Of a stretch of 64,000 nt of DNA, positions 45,420 to 55,180 are shown in pieces (positions within the stretch are counted from its first letter, which is position 1; every line of letters begins with the position of its first letter). The notes below the pieces were generated by a model. That model was not told where the DNA came from and searched no databases. It saw nothing but the letters and a program-made list of their open reading frames with translations. The translations under genes were made by a program, and so were the position numbers. The stretch comes from Guadua angustifolia (lineage: Eukaryota > Streptophyta > Magnoliopsida > Poales > Poaceae). The stretch is taken from positions 48,751,854 through 48,815,853 of the forward strand of contig CM070520.1 in the NCBI GenBank assembly GCA_036346375.1, in the 5' to 3' direction.

Positions 45420-47090
45420 GACTTCTTTCCTCTTATCACAATAGTGCAAATAGGTCGGATTTAGGTTAGCACTGCACAAAGTAGGCACGAAGGACAAATG
45501 AACCATGAGAAAATGAACTGGACCGACATGACACTACACAACGAGCATGATAGACCGTTGAGATTCAACACGATTCAGATAGTAGTTTTGAACAAAATTT
45601 CATCCATGGCTGAAATCTGAAATTTCTGAGAAATTTCAGCATTTCGAACGAAAACCGTTCAAAATTCAAAAAGAAAAATTTAAATCTAGTTTTTTGCTAC
45701 CGAAATTTTGGCAAAAAACCAAAATTTCGACAAAAAGTCCTGAAATTTTGCCGAATGCACTGATTAAAAATAGTTTAAATGATGTCAAAAATTTTGAAAT
45801 TTTTTAATGTTCCTGACACATTAAATATATTCACATAAAATTTTCAGGTGATTATCAGATATTTGGAATTTTTAAAAATTCAAATATTGGTACTATCCAG
45901 ATTAAACGTTGACCGGCAAGTTTGAACCTGATGAAAAATGGTACAAACAATGTTACAAAATTTTGAAATTTTTTGTGCATGATTATAATGAATCAATAAT
46001 GTTTCAATTAAATTTTTGAATGGTTATCAAGAATCAATAATTTTTAAAAATTCAGAAAGTGCTACTATCCTGATAAAAGCCTTACCGACAAATTTGAACG
46101 GAATGAAAAATAGTTCAAACTACGTCGGAAAATTTTGAAATTTTTTTTGGAAGGTCCTAATGTATCACTAATATTTTTACAAAAGTTTTATATGATTATC
46201 ATGCTTGAAGAAGTTCCAAAAATTCTGACAGTGCTATGTGCTGATAAAAACTTAATAATCAACACATATATTTGTTTTAGTGATAAAAAAGGTTTAGAAT
46301 TCATGAAAATTTTATAAAAGAGTGATAAGTAAGTGTTTAATATCTCATAAAAATTTTGAATCATGATCACACTCTAGTGAATTTATAAAATTATTACAAT
46401 GTACAATAGCATTTATGTTCTTTCTCTTTTGGTTTTTGCAATATAGTATAACAAATGAAGTTCAATGGTTTTATAGATTTTATTGACCAAACAAAAAAAG
46501 TTTTTTTTAAAAAATTTTATAGAATGGTACTGAGAAATTATTAATCTGGCATAAAAATTTAGATCATGATCACACTCGAGAAAATTTAGAAAAATCTAAC
46601 AAGTTTATTGTCCCAATTATGTCTATTCTATTTTTGATTTTTTAAAGACAACAAATGAAGTTCAATTATTTTCAAAATTTTTTGTATGATCCTAAACTAC
46701 TAAGGATGGTACCATAAATTTTTTATATTATTATCAAGCTTGTACAATTTTATAAAAATCTGACAATGTTTCTACCTAAATTTTAAAATATCTCAAAAAA
46801 TTAGTTTTTCAACAAATTTTCATGTAAGATGACTTTCTTAAGGGTTCTTGGACTAATTTCGGTCAAATCTGGCCCTAAAACATAAAAATCTGGTTTTAAA
46901 ACCAAAAATTTCTAAAATTACTATAGTAAATTCAAATTTTTTCAGAATTTCAAACTCGGCCAGTACTAAGAACTCACCCAGTCCCGAAATCTGAAATTTC
47001 GCTGAATTTCATTGAAATTTTAATCCCTGTACCGGCCCACCTCTACTCAAGATAAATCATTTCACATTCCGTTTTGTATCACCGAAAATC
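45420..47090. repeat. AT-rich region with diverged repeats of about 170 bp
   Basis: TTTTGAAATTTTTT followed by a similar order of words (ATTATCA, TTTTTAAAAATTC, TGAAAAATRGT) recurs with starts near 45797, 45966 and 46136, and more weakly later. GAAATCTGAAATTTC marks both edges, near 45618 and 46988. Origin not recognised. Confidence 0.55.
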
Positions 47091-47281
47091 GAGAAAATTG
47101 ACGTTTTACCATTATTAATATGTGGACTCGCACTTTTACCACCCATTCTATGTCGCTCGCCAAAATACCACTCATCTCGGGCACACTTTGCACATTTGCC
47201 ATTTCTGGGATTTTACGCATTTTCGAGCTTTTTCTAAGGTTTTTGTCGAGTGAATATCCAGTTTTGCCCCTGGGCCACGTT
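47091..47281 (+). repeat. Left TIR of the MULE
   Basis: Matches the inverse of 52065-52252 with about a dozen differences by eye. Contains ATTAATATGTGGACTCGCAC and TTTGTCGAGTGAATATCC. Confidence 0.95.
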
Positions 47282-47417
47282 AGAAGAACCGAAGAAGGAC
47301 TTGGTATGGCTCGAACCACTTACTCGGTTTCTCTCTCTCGTTCTCGCGGTGGGTGACGGCGACCCGAGTGGCGGCGACTGCATCGCTCGGCTGCGCTCCA
47401 CCGGTGGCGAGCCCCTA

Positions 47418-47666
47418 CGGAGGAGAAGTAAGGAAAGGTTAGATTTTGCTCGATGTTGCTCGATTTATAACCCATTTGTATTCTGGTCTTTGATATGTTG
47501 TGGTTTTTGTGTGGTATGAAACCCTAGATATGTGACTTGCGTGGATTCATGCGGAGGAGAAGTGAGGAAAGGTTAGATTTTGCTCGATTTATAACCCATT
47601 TGTATTCTGATCTTTGATATGTTGTGGTTTTTGTGTGGTATGAAACCCTAGATATGTGACTTGCAT
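47418..47666. repeat. Tandem duplication in the MULE 5' leader
   Basis: CGGAGGAGAAGTRAGGAAAG through ATGTGACTTGCRTGGATTCA occurs at 47418 and again at 47552, offset 134 bp. The second copy lacks 10 bp (one of two GATTTTGCTCGA-like words). The second copy runs into the first exon ATG at 47665. Confidence 0.9.
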
Positions 47667-50462
47667 GGATTCAAGTAAACTTGCTGAAGAGATGGAGAAC
47701 AATTTGTCAGGGTAAACATTTTTTGTAAAGCTTTGTTTGCATTCCATGGTTGATATGAATTTAAACTATGTATGGCAATTTCCCTGTTTATGTAGAGCGC
47801 ATAGCTTAGATACTGGGATAGATGGTTGGATGGATAATATACATGATTGTGCAACCAATATACATGGTTGTTTATAGCATATTGACTGGGAGTCAATCAA
47901 GATATTGGAGCAACAAGATGATGAAGGGAGGATAGAAACAATGGATGAGGACACTTTATTTGAACTGCTTGGCTTGAGGGGTGAACAGGATTCTGGTGTG
48001 CCAAAGAAAGGAACTGCTCCAGCTCAACCATTTACATGCATGGGTCCAAATTTGTTTCATGAAACTGAAGATGCAGCTATCCATGTTGGTGACGACACTC
48101 CTGAAGAAGAATGTTTCTTGTATGACAAAGATAATCCTAAGATGGATGTGGGCACTATCTACCCCTCTATGAAGGATTTCAGAGATGCTATAAGAATGCA
48201 TGCAATAAATGAGGAATTTGAGCTGGGCACTAGTCACTCTGATAAAAGTAGATTTAGGGGTTTTTGTCTTGGAGCCGGGTGTAATTGGGAACTTGCTGCC
48301 TATAGGAAAAAAGATATGAGAACTGTTGTGGTACTAACTTGGTCTAACCCATGTTTGTTTCTATACTTATGCATGCTATATTTTTTTGTGTTCTATCTGC
48401 AATTTAGTAACAAGTGCAAATTATTTGCAGGTGTCAATCCACAAGAATGAGCACACTTGCACATCTAGTAGCAGGTTGCAAATCAAAAATTGTACACAAG
48501 GATGGGTAGCTGCCAGGGCAATTCCAATCCTGAGGAATGAACCTAAGCTTGGCACTACAAAGCTGCATAAGAGGTTACAAGATAAGTACAAAGTTACCAT
48601 CAGTTCTTATGATGTAGTTTGGAGGGGATATCAGAAAGCTCTTAATGAAATGTATGGAACCTGGGACCAAAGTTTTGGCATGTTGTATAGGTGGAAGGCA
48701 GAGGTACTTAAGAGGTGTCCTGGTAGTATAGTAGAAATTGACACCATTGTTGTAGAAGATAGAGTGTATTTTCGTAGATTCTTCTGTGCACTAAAGCCTT
48801 GCATTGATGGCTTTATTAGTGGATGTAGGCCTTACATTAGTGTAGACTCAACCGCCCTCAATGGTAGATGGAATGGACACCTAGCAGCTGCAACTGCTCT
48901 AGATGGAAATAATTGGATGTATCCTTTAGCATATGGATTCTTTGATAGTGAGACTGAAGATAACTGAGTGCAGTGGATGACCCGACTTAGTAAGCGATGA
49001 GGTGAATTTTCGATTGCTTGCTATTTGCACAGATGCTGTAAAGGCTTGGAGAATCTTTGTGGACTAGTTTTTCCTCATGTAGAGAAGAGGGAGTGCTTCA
49101 GGCACCTAATGAATAATTTTATTAAGAGGTACACAAGGATTGGATGTGGAGAGATGTACCCAGCTGCTAGGGCATACAGGAAGGAAGTCTTTGATAAGCA
49201 TATGGCTGCAATTGTAGCCCAATGCGATGATGTGTTACCGTACTTGGAGAAGCACCATAGTCTTAGGTGGATGAGATGCAACTTTAATGTAGACATCAAA
49301 TGTGACTACGTTAATAATAATTTAGCTGAATGTTTTAACAATTGGATTAAGGACTACAAAGTCCTACCTATAGATCAACTTGCAGACAAGATTAGGGAAA
49401 TGATCATGGTGCTCTAGGAAAAGAGGAGGAGGATAGGGGAAAGGCTAACTGGAAAAATGTTGTCGTATGTTATTGTGCAACTCCTTGGTAGGACTAGAGG
49501 TTAGGACACATCGAGTTGTCAAGTCATGCATCACTCACTTTGAGGTTTGGGATAATGGCGGCACACAACAAGAGGCATATAGTTAAACGGCCATGAATGA
49601 TGTACATGCTTAGAGTGGCAAGACACTTTGGGAAGCCATGTGCTCATGCCTTGGCACTTCTAACTAGTAACAAGGCCTACAAGATAGAAGATTTTGTACA
49701 TGATTATTATTCAATCCAAAGGTTCGAATGCATATGCATCTCTTATTGAGCCTTTGTGAGATAAATCTCAATGGCCACATGTTGATTTAGCGGAGATTGC
49801 TACACCATTGGTCGAGAAAAGAATCTTTGCGAGGAGGAAGCTCAGAATCAAAGGTATTCTTGAAGGTGGCAGCAAGTCCAATGGTAGTGCTAAAAAGTCT
49901 AACATTGAGAAAAATTGCTTGCGAAGAGGACCTGTGAAATGCCAAAGGTGTGGAGAATTGGGTCATAGGCAATCTAGCTACAAGTGTTCCATGAATGGCA
50001 CTAAAAAGAGGAAGAGGAAGCCCAGAGCTAGAAGGTTTTTAGGTGCAAATCAACCTGCAGCTGTAGAATCAAGTTCACCTGTTGTTGTATTAAGGTAAAA
50101 ATAGTATCAGATGCCATTTTTCTGTTGTATTATATGTTCTTCACTTCATATGACAATTTCCTCTATTATATATTCATTTTAGCCATAAGGGTCGGGTCAA
50201 GAAAGCTGGTAAGAAGCCGAAGCCAACTGCTGCTACTACTGAACCAAGTTCACCTGCTGCTACTACTAAACCAAGTTCACCTCCTCCTTCTGCTGCTCCA
50301 AGCTCACCTGCTGCTGTTGCTACTGCTGCTGCTCCAAGCTCACCTGCTGCTGCTGCTCCAAGCTCAATTATACCTGCTGCTACTACGCCAAAAAACAGGA
50401 AGAAGCTGGCTACAAAGAAGAAGATCACTCCAAGAAAAAAGAAGCGTACTTTTCTTTTCTAA
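47665..50462 (+). pseudogene. mudrA-like: MuDR-type MULE transposase, spliced, lightly damaged
   Basis: Cut-and-paste transposase. A likely first exon, MDSSKLAEEMENNLSG at 47665, ends at a GTAAAC donor. The next exon contains DWESIKILEQQ, MDEDTLFELLGLRGEQ (47941) and a MuDR DNA-binding domain with MDVGTIYPSMKDFRDAIR. A clean phase-0 intron lies at 48331-48430. The catalytic region follows: YISVDSTALNGRW (first Asp), CTDA/KGLENL near 49028 (second Asp, frameshifted) and NNLAECFNNWIKDYK near 49320 (Glu). A SWIM-like FGKPCAHALALL lies near 49630. Then come a CQRCGELGHRQSS knuckle near 49942 and an intron at 50095-50182. The last exon has a Ser/Pro/Ala repeat (SSPAA) and a Lys-rich tail ending at 50462. 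Damage: a TAG near 47875, a TGA at 48965 (a Trp position), a second stop near 49000, a 1-nt loss near 49036, and frameshifts at 49417-49800. It may have been active recently. Confidence 0.9.
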
Positions 50463-51383
50463 TGGCAAACATATGCCTTTTCTTTTGTAATGGCAAACAC
50501 AACTTGCTATATCCCTTGTTCCTGAAAAGCTCAAGGGAGTATGTATTATGCACAACTTGCTGGTGTCAGTTTGTATCTTGATGGACCATTGGTTAGTTTT
50601 TGTATCCTGAAAAGCTGGTGTCAGTTTGTATATTGATGGACCACTGGTTAGTTTTTGTTAGGACTTAGGAAAAACCTTTTCCTTTGTCCTCTTGTTCCAT
50701 TTTATTTTTGCTTTGTAGGGTTCTGAAAGTTCCTCCTTATCATGCATAAGAAGCTTCCATGAAGAGGTGGCCCCTGGAGTATATGTGTGCATGTGGTTTG
50801 TGCTTGCGGGTGTGATGGAGTATATGTGGTTTGTGTACATGTGGTTTGTGCTTGCGGGTGTGATGGAGAAGCTGGCTTGCCCCTGGAGTATATGAAGCTG
50901 GCTTGCTGTATGCTGCTAGTCTATAGCTCAATTGACAGTTCAGTTTTAAACTAAAGAAGATCTGAGATGGAACCAGTTCAGTTTAACATACCCGATACAT
51001 AATAATGCTTAGAAGGAAGTTCAAAAGTAAATTAAATAATCACCTCCATAGACATCTGGAATGAGAATGAATGCCCGAACAACATTAAACAGATTGTATT
51101 TCGGAAAATAGATTTCTGTGGATTTAAATACCTTGATTGAATATTCAACTCCAAGCATGCACATGAAATTTTTCCAGCAGGAAATTAATTCATACGCTAC
51201 AAATCAATTCATGCTCACTGCATGATCAATCAATCAATAAGTACACTAACAACAGCCAGAACAACATATTGATCATGCCACTTCACTTATCAAACAAAAC
51301 CAAGTTGTTCAACATATTGAGCAAGCCATACTTATCAAACAATAATATTTCGTTCATTTCATTCCATACAAGGGGATGCCATT
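50463..51383. other. Intergenic region between the two convergent MULE genes
   Basis: No further gene seen. Local duplications occur: TTGTATCTTGATGGACCATT with GGTTAGTTTTTGT at 50569 and 50626, GTACATGTGGTTTGTGCTTG near 50780-50860, and ACACTAACAACAGCCAGAAC at 51243 and 51427. Confidence 0.5.
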
Positions 51384-51934
51384 TCACTTCAAAGCCACCA
51401 GCATAACACACACACACCCCAATAGTACACTAACAACAGCCAGAACAACTAAAATTTTCTCTATTTCGATGATCTTATCTAACTTCTGCTCCATTGATTT
51501 CTTTGATTTGTCATCTCCATCTTGACTACAAACCCTTGCAGCTTCTAAAGTGCCCTTGCATAATTCATTGTCCATGCCCCGTCTGCACAAAAGTTCAACA
51601 TATTGATCATGCCACATGAAGAACCTGCATTTTCCAAGAATCTACGTAAACTCACAACAACAAATGCGGTTGGCTCGTCACTCACATAGAAACCCTAATC
51701 AATCAGATGCAATTGAACATAACTGAGATAAAAAACTCACATCTTTCTCATTCAACACACACTTGAAGAAGACCCTACGAGAACATCCACTGTCCTCATG
51801 ATCGGCTCAATCACATCGACAGCGCAATTAGGGCATGGCACCAATGGCGGGCCGATGATGTGCCGGATCTCAACACGCCCTTTCCAAATGAATCTGCATT
51901 GAGAGGCGTATCACGAGAAGCCGCCACGTGACAT
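51384..51934 (-). CDS. GRF-type zinc-finger protein of the MULE, spliced
   Basis: Not the transposase; function unknown. On the minus strand ATG 51934 (MSRGGFS) lies about 130 bp inside the strong TIR. Exon 1 (51934-51741) reads EIRHIIGPPLVPCPNCAVDV, then, after a 1-nt shift, RRVFFKCVLNEKD and a GTGAGT donor. The intron is 51740-51642 (99 bp, phase 0, ends TAG). Exon 2 (51641-51384) reads ILGKCRFFMWHDQYVELLCR, then a charged segment likely to form a helix, and finishes with a membrane segment (ILVVLAVVSVLLGCVCVMLV). CPNC, FFKC and GKC plus FFMWHDQY fit the GRF zinc finger (four Cys and F-F-W-D). About 150 residues. Two 1-nt shifts in exon 1 may be true damage or assembly errors. It converges on the transposase, as mudrB does in maize MuDR, but has no resemblance to mudrB that I can see. 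Confidence 0.6.
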
Positions 51935-52064
51935 CGTTGCTTACTTCTCCTCCACAGGGCTCACTGCCGGTGGACCGCCACTTCTGGTCGCCGCCCCTTC
52001 TCCTCATGAGGGGCTCGCGAAGAACGAGGCGGGTTGAGCCAGACCAAGTGGAGTGGGAGAAGAA

Positions 52065-52252
52065 GTGGTCCAGGTGTAAAACCGGATATTCACTCGACAA
52101 AAACCTTAGAAAAAGCTCAAAAATGCGTAAAATCCCAGAAATGGCAAATGTGCAAAGTGCGCCCGAGATGAGTGGTATTTTGGCGAGCGTCATAGAATGG
52201 GTGGTAAAAGTGCGAGTCCACATATTAATAATGGTAAAACATCAATTTTCTC
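52065..52252 (-). repeat. Right TIR of the MULE
   Basis: Inverse of 47091-47281. Outer edge TTTTACCATTATTAATATGT on the minus strand. Confidence 0.95.
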
Positions 52253-52261
52253 CCGGAAATC

Positions 52262-52640
52262 CCCTTCCTCCTCCTTTGCCATGGTTCTCGGCTTCTTCCC
52301 CAATCCCTTACACTTCAACCACTCCGGCCTCCGAAGCTTCTAGAGCACAAGGAGCAGGCGATCGAACCACAGTGCACGACCTACTTGCCCGGCCAGTGGC
52401 GATGGCCGGAGGCCGCTGACACCAGGGGGGGAGGTCGGCCTCAAGAACTATGACACACGGCTAGGGCTAGCTAGGCTGCTCCGTTAGTCCGTCCTCCTCC
52501 AGCAAAGCTCCTTTGGTGAGAATCCATTTAGTTCTCGGTGTTGCAGCAAGGAATCCATCTTTGATCATCCTTAGATTTTTTCCCCATTACGTGCTCGGTA
52601 GCGCCGGCGCTCGCCACCTGTTCAACGCATTGCCTAACAA
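52262..52640. other. Upstream region of the F-box pseudogene
   Basis: No separate gene supported. A Pro/Ser-rich frame near 52262-52420 has no recognised domain. The MULE is inserted about 440 bp upstream of the F-box start. Confidence 0.4.
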
Positions 52641-52652
52641 ATAAGAGATGGT

Positions 52653-53520
52653 CTACATCGGGCGCAAGGAGGCGCTGTGACGCGCGGTGATTATTGGATG
52701 GACACCCTTCCGGATGAGGTCCTGCAGCACGTGCTATCATTCCTGCCATTGCCGGAGGCCGTGCAGACCTACGTGCTGGATAGGCGCTGGCGCCACCTCT
52801 GAAGTCCATGCCGCTTCATGCATCACCGGTGTGGGAGAGCAGCTCAACCGCCGAGTCGGGGAGCTGAACAAGTTTGTGAACCACCTGCTGCTCCTCCATG
52901 ACCCACAGTGCTCCTCTGCATGTGTGTGAGGTAGTGCTCGTTACTTTGGAGCAGGATGAACCATGATCAACTTGTGGCTCAGGCATGCTCTCTCTGTCTG
53001 CCGAGCTAGAATCCTTGGAGTTCAATTAGTCCGTGATATGAATGCTTTAAGCTGGATGACCTGCCTCTCATCTCCACGGCACCTAATGAGGATGAAGCTT
53101 TGCAATGTAGTGATAAAGATGACTTTCTCAATTTTTCAAGCTGCCCGACCTTTGGAGGAACTATGGATGGCGGTTTGCTTCATTAAAGTGACATGATCTC
53201 GTCCCAATCATTGAAGCAGTGACCATCATTGGTTGTGTGTTTTGTCCAAATCAGTAGACTCAAATTTGTATTCCAATTCTCATGACACTAGAATTAAGCT
53301 GAATCTTTGGGGAAGACTCCTTTGCTTGAAAGCATGCCGTCACTAATAGCAACATTTGTTAAACTCACTTTGGTTGTGATGATCATTGTGTTAAAGAGGT
53401 CGGGGCCGTGTGTTCATAATACCTATGATAACTATGGTGCTGATGGTAGCGGGGATCATGTGCTCCTCAAGGGTTTGTCAGAGGCTAAAAGCTTGGAGTT
53501 GATAGCTAAACCTAGCGTGG
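52653..53520 (+). pseudogene. F-box/LRR (FBD-type) pseudogene, 5' exon
   Basis: F-box proteins link substrates to SCF ubiquitin ligases. The region has DYWMDTLPDEVLQHVLSFLP (ATG 52698, in-frame sequence upstream), then EAVQTYVLDRRWRHL followed by TGA at 52800 where the family has Trp. After frame changes come VGELNKFVNHLLLLHD near 52853, MINLWLRHALSVCRARILGV near 52963 and DDLPLIS/HLMRMKLCNVV near 53060-53110. Leucine-rich-repeat style follows, then GDHVLLKGLSEAKSLELIA near 53456, and a GTATGT donor at 53520. Order and spacing match grass F-box/LRR genes with an intron after this point. The second exon was not found: a gypsy remnant begins 190 bp downstream. Confidence 0.8.
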
Positions 53521-53709
53521 TATGTTGGCAGTTACTTCTTAGTGTTTATTGTTATCTGTAATCAACTATTTCTCTTACACTATCTATTTCATTGTTTGAC
53601 ATACTAGCTCCTAAACAAGTGGTGTGTGTGCATGATCACCAACGGATCTTTTTAAAGTGGGGAATCCATGGTTTGTTTGTGCTTAACTGATTATTTTAGG
53701 GCATTCGTC

Positions 53710-53838
53710 TGTCATGGGTGGAGGGAGAGTGAAGGAAATAATGGTGCGAGGTAGCTGGCCGTGGCCTTGACCTCTTGCCGCATGACGGGGAAGTCGTGAT
53801 GAGGCTACCATGCTGCAAGTGCAAGGTTACGTCCTGGA
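53710..53838 (-). repeat. 3' LTR tail of the deleted gypsy
   Basis: TGTCATGGGTGGAGGGAGAG and the next 110 bp match 54560-54690. It is fused directly to gag at about 53838. Confidence 0.85.
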
Positions 53839-54533
53839 CGTCCGTGAGGGGGTCGGCACGGCAAAGCAAAGCAAGGAATTGCTCCACAAAAACTTCCACC
53901 GTAGACGTACGCCGCAGCGCCGTGATCTCACCCAAGGGGTTGTTGTGCAAGGGAGGACCGAAACGAGCATTGACGAGGTCGATAGTCTTGTTCCGGGCAG
54001 TGGAACTAGAGCTAGGAAGTGTTGGTCAAGTGGAAGGAAGCCAACCTAACTTTGTCTTCCTCGAGCGTGCGCTGACCTCGAAAGAATCGCTCGTAGCAAT
54101 TGAGCTAGGTCAATGGATCTGTCTGACTGCTGTACGTGGGAAAGTGTAGTTTGTAGGTATATGGGGTGCTACCCCGCGTCGCCTGTTGAAGCCCATGAGT
54201 CGAAGGATCCCCTGTTGTCGAGGAGAAATCATTTAACCCGAGATTGAAAAACGCAGAGGGGGCAGGTGTTGAAGGCAAGTCTACTGGCGGGGACATGCGG
54301 CGTCCTAAATGTGGAAGGTTGGCAAGGTCAGCATCCGACAGTGTCTTACCTCAAACGGCGCCGTTCTCCAAGCGAGTAATGGCGACGTTATGTGCGCGTT
54401 GCTGATTATCGATGTCCTGAACCATATTGGTCAGGCTATCGATCTTCTCATACAGCTGCTTTTTGTCCATCGCCATTTGCTGGATGGACTCTAGGAGCTT
54501 GGTGACTGGATCTTCAGCGTGCTCACCCGACAT
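53838..54533 (-). pseudogene. gypsy gag remnant
   Basis: ATG 54533 opens MSGEHAEDPVTKLLESIQQM and a helical stretch (KKQLYEKIDSLTNMVQDIDN). Then follow LPHLGRRMSPPVDLP, KLHFPTYSSQTDPLT near 54120, FFRGQRTLEEDKVRLASFHL near 54080, and NPLGEITALRRTSTVEVFVE with FLALLCRADPLTD to about 53850. This FP-YDG-DP-W, EQFFRGQRT, R-G-V-Y-FL order is typical of gypsy Retrotrans_gag. It has stops and frameshifts and is cut by the junction with LTR sequence. Confidence 0.8.
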
Positions 54534-54559
54534 GGCAGCGGAAGAATCTGATACCAAGT

Positions 54560-54760
54560 TGTCATGGGTGGAGGAAGAGCAAAGGAAATAATGGTGCGAT
54601 GTAGCTGGCCGTGGCCTTGACCTCCTGCCGCGCGACAGGGAAGCCGTGATGAGGCTATCGCGCTGTAGGTGCAAGGTCATGACCTGGACAGAGGTGAGTA
54701 TTGAGGCAATTTTCTTCTATATTAGTTCAAACTAATGCCTGAGCTCTTTATATAGAGATG
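54560..54760 (-). repeat. 5' LTR of the deleted gypsy, promoter-proximal half
   Basis: Begins TGTCATGGGTGG. Carries a TATA-like CTATATAAAGAGCTC on the minus strand (plus 54743-54757). The composite element is inserted directly upstream of this TATA box; the LTR resumes at 59116. Confidence 0.75.
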
Positions 54761-54841
54761 TATTGAGTTACATGCACCAACCAGTTCACCCAAAAGCTTA
54801 AGCTGATAAGGAAAGGTGGGCAATTCACTTATACTTCAACA
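54761..54841 (-). repeat. Small LTR (SMART-like), left copy
   Basis: Plus-strand ends TATTGAGTTACATGC and CTTATACTTCAACA; the outer TG has become TA. Partner 59030-59110. Confidence 0.95.
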
Positions 54842-54957
54842 CTCCCCCTCATGTATAGGCTCCCTCAGGTCTAGGACGTGGAATAGAAGTGGGCTGCAAT
54901 TATTTTTTAATTGCGCCAACCGGGTTTTGAACTCAAGACCTCTTGGCTTTGATACCA
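54842..54957 (-). mobile_element. SMART-like internal domain with its own primer site and polypurine tract
   Basis: Minus strand: TGGTATCAAAGCC directly after the 209-bp LTR, then GAGTTCAAAACCCGG, and at the other end CATGAGGGGGAG before the small LTR. GTTCAAAACC fits a Pol III B-box (GTTCRANNCC). Non-coding, 116 bp. Confidence 0.8.
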
Positions 54958-55166
54958 TGTTGGAAGAGGTATTCTGGGAGAATTGAGTGAATACTCATTG
55001 ACAGGGCAATAACCAATATATAGTACAGAGTATACATCTATCTATAGCAAGCAATCCCTAAGTATGGACAGCTATGGCTATATATGGTACAAGCATATCA
55101 GGAGATATATCCGGGAGATAGATATCTCTATATAGGGCATGAATATATATGGAAGTATATTCCAAC
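54958..55166 (-). repeat. Internal 209-bp copia LTR
   Basis: Ends TGTTGGAA and TTCCAACA, an 8-bp perfect inverted repeat. The minus-strand polypurine tract GACTGCGGGGGGCTG (55167-55181) directly follows the pol stop codon, so this is the original 3' LTR of the copia coding region. Its 5' partner is missing. Confidence 0.9.
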
Positions 55167-55180
55167 AGCCCCCCGCAGTC

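Larger units (their letters stand above)
47091..52252 (+). mobile_element. Mutator-like element (MULE) with two convergent genes
   Basis: TIRs of about 190 bp match closely (47091-47281 and 52065-52252), starting GAGAAAATTGAYGTTTTACC. Weaker inverted homology extends to about 47432 and 51940. The 9-bp target duplication is CCGAAAATC at 47082-47090 and CCGGAAATC at 52253-52261, with one mismatch. Inside, a MuDR-type transposase gene reads away from the left TIR and a GRF zinc-finger gene reads away from the right TIR. Confidence 0.95.

Noticed and set aside
49722..49735. GGTTCGAATGC as a tRNA B-box
   Set aside because: Lies in the MULE transposase remnant with no A-box, no cloverleaf and no terminator.
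50125..50490. Leu-rich 121-codon plus-strand frame
   Set aside because: Wrong frame of the Ser/Pro/Ala-rich last exon of the MULE transposase.
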